Assembly: GCA_946887385.1 (NCBI GenBank)
Contig: CAMPKU010000058.1
Coordinates: 1-19,098, forward strand
Source: an uncultured Gammaproteobacteria bacterium
GTDB taxonomy: Bacteria > Pseudomonadota > Gammaproteobacteria > Rariloculales > Rariloculaceae
DNA length: 19,098 nucleotides
Direction of reading: 5' to 3'
Below are positions 14,586 through 19,098 of this stretch, one piece after another. A model generated the notes under the pieces. The model was not told the DNA's origin and did not search any database. It was given only the letters and a program-made list of their open reading frames with translations. How positions within the stretch are numbered: the first letter of the stretch is position 1; each line of letters starts with the position of its first letter. The position numbers and the translations under genes are program-made.

Positions 14586-15608
14586 ATGAGCGTACGCCGG
14601 TTGCGACAGAGCATTGGCTGGGGCACGAAGCACGTTCTCGCGGTTGCCTTCGCGGCGCTGTCGACAGCGCCGTTGGCCGCTCAGGATTCGACAACGCAAG
14701 CGAACGGTCCTGCGGTGACTGAGGTAGAAGCGCCGGAGGCAATCGACGAAGTCATCGTGCGCGGCCGCCGGCTGAGCGAGATCGAAGCCGACCTTCGCAT
14801 CCATATCGATGCCTTCCTCGACGAGGTCGCGGCGCCGATGCGCGACCGAGGCTACGCGCGGTGGAATCGCGAAGTGTGCGTGGGTGTGCACAATCTCGAG
14901 CAAACCTCCGCCCAATATGTCGTCGACCGCGTTTCGAGCCTGGCGCTCGAAGTAGGGCTCGAGCCCGGCGAGCCCGGCTGTAGCCCTCATGTCCACATCA
15001 TCTTCACGACCAGTGCCGGAGAACTGACGGCGCGCATGGTCGAAGATCAACCGCGGCTTTTCCAGCTGGGAGCGGGGTTCGCCGACACGAACCTCGGGCG
15101 CGAGGCGCTGGACGCGTTTGTGAAATCCGACAGGCCCGTGCGCTGGTGGCATGTGAGCCTGCCCGTCGACGCACGCACGGGAAACACGGCCATCGAGTTG
15201 CCGGGTATGCCTCGTTCGTGCAACTTATCGGGTGGGGGAATGCGCTGCGGTGCGCCGACCATCAACGTGGCCGGCCCGTCCCGTATCCACAGCGGCATCG
15301 TCGATACGTTGCAGTACGTGATCATCGTAGTGGACGGGACGAAGCTGGCCGGGAAGACCACGTGGCAACAGCTCGCCGACTATCTGGCCGTCGTTTCTTT
15401 GGCGCAGATCAAGCCGGGCACGGATCCCACGGCGTTCGACAGCATCCTCAATCTTTTTAGCAATCCCAACGCCTATTCCGGTCTTACCGATTGGGACCGT
15501 TCCTACATCAGGGCGCTTTACGCCTTCGATCAAGAGCGACTACCTCAGATGCAGAGGAACGACATCGTGGGCCGCATCGCGAACCGGGAGCTCGGCCTTA
15601 CCGAGTAG
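14586..15608 (+). CDS. Secreted protein of unknown function
   Basis: A 340-residue protein with a signal peptide (basic start, hydrophobic core, cleavage near LAAQD at about 32-34), so probably periplasmic or outer-membrane associated. After it comes AIDEVIVRGRRLSEIEADLR (about 52-71), which resembles the opening of a TonB-receptor plug but is not followed by a plug or barrel. The body has conserved-looking blocks: ARWNREVCVGVHNL, GCSPHVHIIFT, RPVRWWHVSLP, and near the end AFDSILNLFSNPN followed by LTDWDRSYIRALYAF. Similar blocks occur, from memory, in uncharacterised secreted proteins of Sphingomonadales and related bacteria; no function is known to me. Four cysteines in two close regions could form disulfides. 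It stands alone, convergent with the TPR operon (40-bp gap). The start is supported by GAGG eight bases upstream. Confidence 0.8.
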   Translation: MSVRRLRQSIGWGTKHVLAVAFAALSTAPLAAQDSTTQANGPAVTEVEAPEAIDEVIVRGRRLSEIEADLRIHIDAFLDEVAAPMRDRGYARWNREVCVGVHNLEQTSAQYVVDRVSSLALEVGLEPGEPGCSPHVHIIFTTSAGELTARMVEDQPRLFQLGAGFADTNLGREALDAFVKSDRPVRWWHVSLPVDARTGNTAIELPGMPRSCNLSGGGMRCGAPTINVAGPSRIHSGIVDTLQYVIIVVDGTKLAGKTTWQQLADYLAVVSLAQIKPGTDPTAFDSILNLFSNPNAYSGLTDWDRSYIRALYAFDQERLPQMQRNDIVGRIANRELGLTE

Positions 15609-15648
15609 GGGCGTGACGGCGTACGGAGCGCCTCTACGGCTGAGGGCG

Positions 15649-17259
15649 TCAGCGCTGAGTGCGCAACAGCACGATGTCTTCCAGCACGTCGACGTTGCGC
15701 CGCAAGTCGGCGTGCACTGGGCTGCTAGTGACGCCGTTGCGCAAGATCGTGAGCGCGTTGTCGAAGTTCTCTTGAGCGATCGCCACGTCGACACGCGCCA
15801 CCAAGGCGCTGTCGCGAACCGCGCCGTAAGCGCTCGCGCGCCGATACACAAGATCCGCGCGGCCGTAGTCCCGCTGCGTGCGCAAGATCTGTCCGAGCGC
15901 CAGCAACGCGTCGGCGTTGGCGGGATCGAGCGTTAGCGCTTCCTGTAGCGCGGTGCTGGCCGCTTGGGTGTTGCCGTCGTGCAAGGCCAGCGTCGCGCGT
16001 CGCGCGAGCAAGCGGCTTTGGTCGGTGCCGCTGAGCGCTGCGCGGTCCACGGAGCCGAACAACTCGCGAAAGCGATCCCACGCATTCTCGTTCGCGAGCC
16101 AGCCGAGCGCTTGGTCCACGAGCGAGAACTGAAGCCCGCGCGCCGCAGGGCCCCGCATCAGCTCCACGGCCCTTGCGATGCTGCCGGTCTCCATGTGCAA
16201 CGCGGCGCACGTCTGCCGATTGGCAACGGAATCGTCGCCGAGCCGCAGCGCGGTTTCGAGGCTCGCGAGTGCCACAGCGCGGTCGTCGGCCGAGAGCGCG
16301 ATCTGCGCCCGGTATCGCCACAGATCGGGGTCGCTGGGCTCGGCTTGCAGCAACTGCTCGACGAGCGCCCGCGCCTTGCTGTGCTCGCGCGTTGCAGTTA
16401 GCGCGTGCAAAAGTCCGCGCTGCGCGCTGCGATCGTCGGGCGCCAGCACGAGCGCGCGTTGGAAGGCGTGCGCCGCGGCTCCATAGCGGTGCGTCTTCTG
16501 CTCGAGGTAGCCGGTGGCCGAGTGAACGGGTGCCGTGTTGCGGCCGAGCTCTGCGAGCGCTGCAAAGTGCACGCGCGCATCCTCATAGCGCTCGGTTCGA
16601 AGGTAGAGCATCCCTAACGACTCGTGCGCCCGCACGTGATTCGGCAGCGCGTCGAGCACGAGCCTGAACGCGGTCTCGGCGGGCAGGTAGCGCTGCAAGG
16701 AAAAATAACTGTGGCCGATGACGTACAAGACGGTTGCGCTGATGGTGTCAGCGGGCACGCCTCCCCCGTCCGGCGGCGGCCGGCCGGGTGTATCCCCACG
16801 CCCTCCGGTCAGCGGCACTATGGTTCGGTCCGTGTAGAGGCCCATGGATGGCGTGGTTCGTCCTCGTGCGCCGGCCGGTGGCCGCAACGTTCCGCCGCCC
16901 GACGTAGGGCTGCGAGTGCGGCGAAAGCCGTCGATGTCGCCCGCTTCGAGCAGTGGCAGCTCGAGCCCGTAGTTGACTGCGATGCGCGCCAACACCGCCT
17001 CGTAGTTTCCGGCGTCGAGGAGCGGTTGAATCTCGATGATCATGGCTTGCTCGCCCACATCGGCAATGCCCTCCGGCATCAACTGCCTCGGGCAGGCCTC
17101 GAGGCGGAAGCCGTTCGAAAGCTGGCACGGCCCCGGCGCGATCTCCGGCGGCAGGAACCAGCTCGGTTCGGGCGCCGCAATCTCGAGCGTCAGCTCCGCC
17201 GCGTAGGCCGTGGGCGCGAGCATCACCATCGAGCAACCGAGTTGCAGCCAGCGATTCAT
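15649..17259 (-). CDS. Secreted tetratricopeptide-repeat protein (distal paralogue)
   Basis: A 536-residue protein with a cleavable signal peptide (about 1-20, ending AYA). Helical TPR-like repeats run from about residue 175 to the C-terminus, for example SATVLYVIGHSYFSLQRYLP, RAHESLGMLYLRTERYEDAR and ANADALLALGQILRTQRDYG. Compared with the upstream paralogue it carries a Cys-containing insert near 41-60 (PGPCQLSNGF, LEACPRQL) and a Gly/Pro/Arg-rich, probably disordered insert of about 40 residues at 115-170. The C-termini of the two match closely (LRRNVDVLEDIVL versus LQRNVDVLESLVL). It is the last gene of the minus-strand operon, 34 bp after its paralogue. A periplasmic scaffold for a TonB-type energy-transducing system is the likely role, by context only. 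No clear Shine-Dalgarno is seen. Confidence 0.88.
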   Translation of the reverse strand: MNRWLQLGCSMVMLAPTAYAAELTLEIAAPEPSWFLPPEIAPGPCQLSNGFRLEACPRQLMPEGIADVGEQAMIIEIQPLLDAGNYEAVLARIAVNYGLELPLLEAGDIDGFRRTRSPTSGGGTLRPPAGARGRTTPSMGLYTDRTIVPLTGGRGDTPGRPPPDGGGVPADTISATVLYVIGHSYFSLQRYLPAETAFRLVLDALPNHVRAHESLGMLYLRTERYEDARVHFAALAELGRNTAPVHSATGYLEQKTHRYGAAAHAFQRALVLAPDDRSAQRGLLHALTATREHSKARALVEQLLQAEPSDPDLWRYRAQIALSADDRAVALASLETALRLGDDSVANRQTCAALHMETGSIARAVELMRGPAARGLQFSLVDQALGWLANENAWDRFRELFGSVDRAALSGTDQSRLLARRATLALHDGNTQAASTALQEALTLDPANADALLALGQILRTQRDYGRADLVYRRASAYGAVRDSALVARVDVAIAQENFDNALTILRNGVTSSPVHADLRRNVDVLEDIVLLRTQR

Positions 17260-17293
17260 TGGAATGTTCGCGCGCTTTTCACTTGCTGTCCGC

Positions 17294-18739
17294 TCAGTCG
17301 CGAGTCTCTGCCAAAACCAAGCTCTCGAGCACGTCCACGTTGCGCTGCAGATCCGTGCGCGCCGGATTGCGGCTCACCACGTCGCGCAACAGCGTGAGCG
17401 CGCGCTCGAAATTCTGCTGATCGATGGCGAGCTGCGCGAGCGAAATGAGCGCGTTCTCGCGTTGGAGGTCGAACGTGCTCGCGCGCTGGAACATGAGCTC
17501 CGCGCGCGCGTAATCGCGCTCGTCGCGATAGGCTTGGCCGAGCATCATGAGCGCCTCGGCGTTCGACGCGTCGAGCTCCACGGCCTCTTGCAGCGACGCC
17601 ATCGCCGCCGGCCGATTGCCGTCGTGCAGCTGTAAGCTCGAGCGGCGGGTGAGCAGGCTGCTGCGCTGCACGCCGTTGAGCGTTGCGCGCCGCCCGTCGG
17701 CGGAGGCCAAGAGCTCGCGAAAGTAGTCCCACTCGTCCTCGTTGCCGAGCCAAGCCAACGTCTGCTCGATGAACTGAAAATCCAAGTCCTCGCTGGATGC
17801 GCTTTTCAACAGCTCCACGGCCCGGCCGATGCTGCCTCGTTCGATGTGCAGCGTGGCGGCCACCTGCTTGTTCGCGACCGTGTCGTCGCCGAGCCGCATC
17901 GCGGTCTCTAAGCTCGTGAGCGCGGACTCGCGCCGATCTGCGTTCAGCGACATGTGCGCGCGATACAGCCAGAGGTCCGGATCGTTCGGCTCGCCCTGCA
18001 ACATTTGCTCGACGAGGGCCAATCCCGCGGCGTACTGCTGCGTCTCGTTGAGCGCTTGCAACAGCCCGGTTTGCCAATTTCGGTTGTCGTTCTGTATCGC
18101 CAGCGCTTGTTGGAACGCGCTTGCCGCGCCCCACCAGTTCTTGGCTTGCGTGTTGATGTAGCCCAACGTCGAGTGGAGTGCGGCCGTGTTCAGGCCAAGC
18201 TCGGCCGCGCGTATGAGGTGTGCGCGCGCTTGCGCATAATCCTCTGTCCTGACGTACAAAAGCCCGAGCCCCTCGTGCACACGCAGATAGTCGGGCAGCG
18301 GAATGAGCGCCGCTTTGAGCGCTGCCTCCGCCGGTACGTATTGCTCCATCGCGAAATAAATCATGCCGATCACGTACAGCACCGACGCGCTAACGTCCTC
18401 GCCGGCCGTCATAGGTATCGGCAACCGTCCCACGCCCGCGCGTGCGCCCACGGCACCGTCGGGGTCGCCGGCCTCGAGCAGCGTGAGCTCGGGGCCGAGC
18501 TCTTGCTTGGCCAGCGCCAGCGCCGCCTCGTAGTCCTGGAGGCCGACGAGCCGCAAAAGCTCGAGCACCAGCTGGTTCTCGCCCAAGTACGGGATACCTT
18601 CCTGCTGAAAGTGGGGCGGGCTCACGCGCGGCAGCACGAGCTCCACGTCCGGCAGCTCCACGGCGAGCTCCGGCTCGGCCGCGTAGGCGGCCGGTACGAT
18701 GACCGCGATCGCGAGCCATGCGTGCCCCCAGCGTTTCAT
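17294..18739 (-). CDS. Secreted tetratricopeptide-repeat protein (proximal paralogue)
   Basis: A 481-residue protein with a signal peptide (about 1-20, AYA cleavage) and TPR-like helix pairs over about residues 115-481, such as SASVLYVIGMIYFAMEQYVP, RVHEGLGLLYVRTEDYAQAR and NAEALMMLGQAYRDERDYAR. It lacks the two inserts of the downstream paralogue, so it is closer to the likely ancestral form. The gene begins 7 bp after the stop codon of the TonB-like gene, so co-transcription and probably translational coupling are expected. TPR proteins at the end of exbB-exbD-tonB clusters are known in other gammaproteobacteria and are thought to assist energy transduction to outer-membrane transporters; that role is inferred from order here. 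Confidence 0.9.
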   Translation of the reverse strand: MKRWGHAWLAIAVIVPAAYAAEPELAVELPDVELVLPRVSPPHFQQEGIPYLGENQLVLELLRLVGLQDYEAALALAKQELGPELTLLEAGDPDGAVGARAGVGRLPIPMTAGEDVSASVLYVIGMIYFAMEQYVPAEAALKAALIPLPDYLRVHEGLGLLYVRTEDYAQARAHLIRAAELGLNTAALHSTLGYINTQAKNWWGAASAFQQALAIQNDNRNWQTGLLQALNETQQYAAGLALVEQMLQGEPNDPDLWLYRAHMSLNADRRESALTSLETAMRLGDDTVANKQVAATLHIERGSIGRAVELLKSASSEDLDFQFIEQTLAWLGNEDEWDYFRELLASADGRRATLNGVQRSSLLTRRSSLQLHDGNRPAAMASLQEAVELDASNAEALMMLGQAYRDERDYARAELMFQRASTFDLQRENALISLAQLAIDQQNFERALTLLRDVVSRNPARTDLQRNVDVLESLVLAETRD

Positions 18740-18746
18740 CGCCGGC

Positions 18747-19098
18747 TCAACGCTTGATCTTGACGGGCCACGTGTACTCCGTGCTCACGGGAATGCCGAG
18801 CCTCGTCGGCGGGCTGAAGCGCACTCGCGCGGCCCACTCCAAGAAATTGCTGCTCATCGATGGAAACGGGTTCTGAATGAGCGCAATCGGATACGTATTG
18901 CCTTCCTGGTCGATCAGAATGCGAAACTGGAGCTCGAATTCGTCGAGCCCACGCTCGACCGCCTCGTCGGGATAGCCGAACACCGGCGCCGACACCACCG
19001 TGGGTGTTTGGTCGAGCTCGGAAAGCATGACGAGCCCGAAGCCGGTGCCGTTGCCGTCGCCCGTGCCGTCGCCGCTGCCGATGCCGAGCCCTTCGCCG
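18747..19098 (-). CDS. TonB C-terminal domain protein, 5' end outside the window
   Basis: The last 116 residues are visible and the frame is open to the window edge. The C-terminal 75 or so have the TonB_C pattern: FGYPDEAVERGLDEFELQFR, then ILIDQEGN, WAARVRFSPPTRLGIPVSTE, and the end TWPVKIKR. This domain of TonB contacts the TonB box of outer-membrane receptors. Before it lies a glycine-rich stretch, reading about every second residue as Gly (GEGLGIGSGDGTGDGNG), where classical TonB has a proline-rich periplasmic linker. The anchor helix must lie beyond the window. Two TPR genes follow in the same operon; ExbB- and ExbD-like genes would be expected upstream, outside the window. A PglI/AgmX-like or other TonB-domain protein is an alternative. 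An ATG at 19028 exists but would cut into the domain region and is not the start. Confidence 0.75.
   Translation of the reverse strand, partial: GEGLGIGSGDGTGDGNGTGFGLVMLSELDQTPTVVSAPVFGYPDEAVERGLDEFELQFRILIDQEGNTYPIALIQNPFPSMSSNFLEWAARVRFSPPTRLGIPVSTEYTWPVKIKR

Noticed and set aside
15609..15648. Possible bidirectional terminator between the secreted protein and the TPR operon
   Set aside because: Only a 4-bp GGCG/CGCC stem can be drawn and there is no T or A tract on either side.

Overview
The window is GC-rich, densely coded bacterial DNA with short intergenic gaps. The gene set is that of a free-living proteobacterium: a TonB-type protein followed by secreted TPR proteins, a YhhW-type pirin, a DUF1343/NamZ-like protein beside a DOMON-like protein, and large 'CGGGG' lipoproteins. 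I favour a gammaproteobacterium of the Steroidobacterales/Xanthomonadales kind, but no rRNA or other marker gene is present, so this is inference. I see no tRNA, rRNA, CRISPR array, insertion sequence or phage gene.

Left part (1-4579): the first codons of a minus-strand gene behind a near-perfect Shine-Dalgarno sequence; a LysR regulator (minus) divergent from a SAM-dependent methyltransferase (plus) with a good T-N11-A operator candidate between them; a YhhW-type pirin (minus) with all four metal ligands; then a two-gene plus-strand operon with a 4-bp ATGA overlap, encoding a DOMON-like protein and a DUF1343 (GH171/NamZ-like) protein.

Middle (4584-12174): a 1280-residue lipoprotein with an N-terminal polyglycine tract, Ig-like domains and at least nine calcium-binding FG-GAP/VCBS-type motifs; a small VOC protein; a 686-residue serine hydrolase of the beta-lactamase class C/PBP fold with a four-helix membrane tail; and a zinc-type cation diffusion facilitator. 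Just upstream of the lipoprotein gene lies a 63-base relic that matches the interior of the serine hydrolase gene.

Signalling cassette (12206-14439): a serine/threonine kinase with eight paired cysteine motifs in its C-terminal third, followed after 22 bp by a PP2C phosphatase. The kinase gene is divergent from the zinc exporter. The cysteine motifs form four zinc ribbons in an A-B-A'-B' order, and the kinase is of the non-RD type (HCD). This is the most unusual object in the window.

Right part (14586-19098): a secreted protein of unknown function, convergent with a minus-strand operon of a TonB-C-terminal-domain protein (cut by the window edge, with a glycine-rich linker) and two tandem paralogous secreted TPR proteins. 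This order resembles the tail of ExbB/ExbD/TonB clusters with an accessory periplasmic TPR protein.
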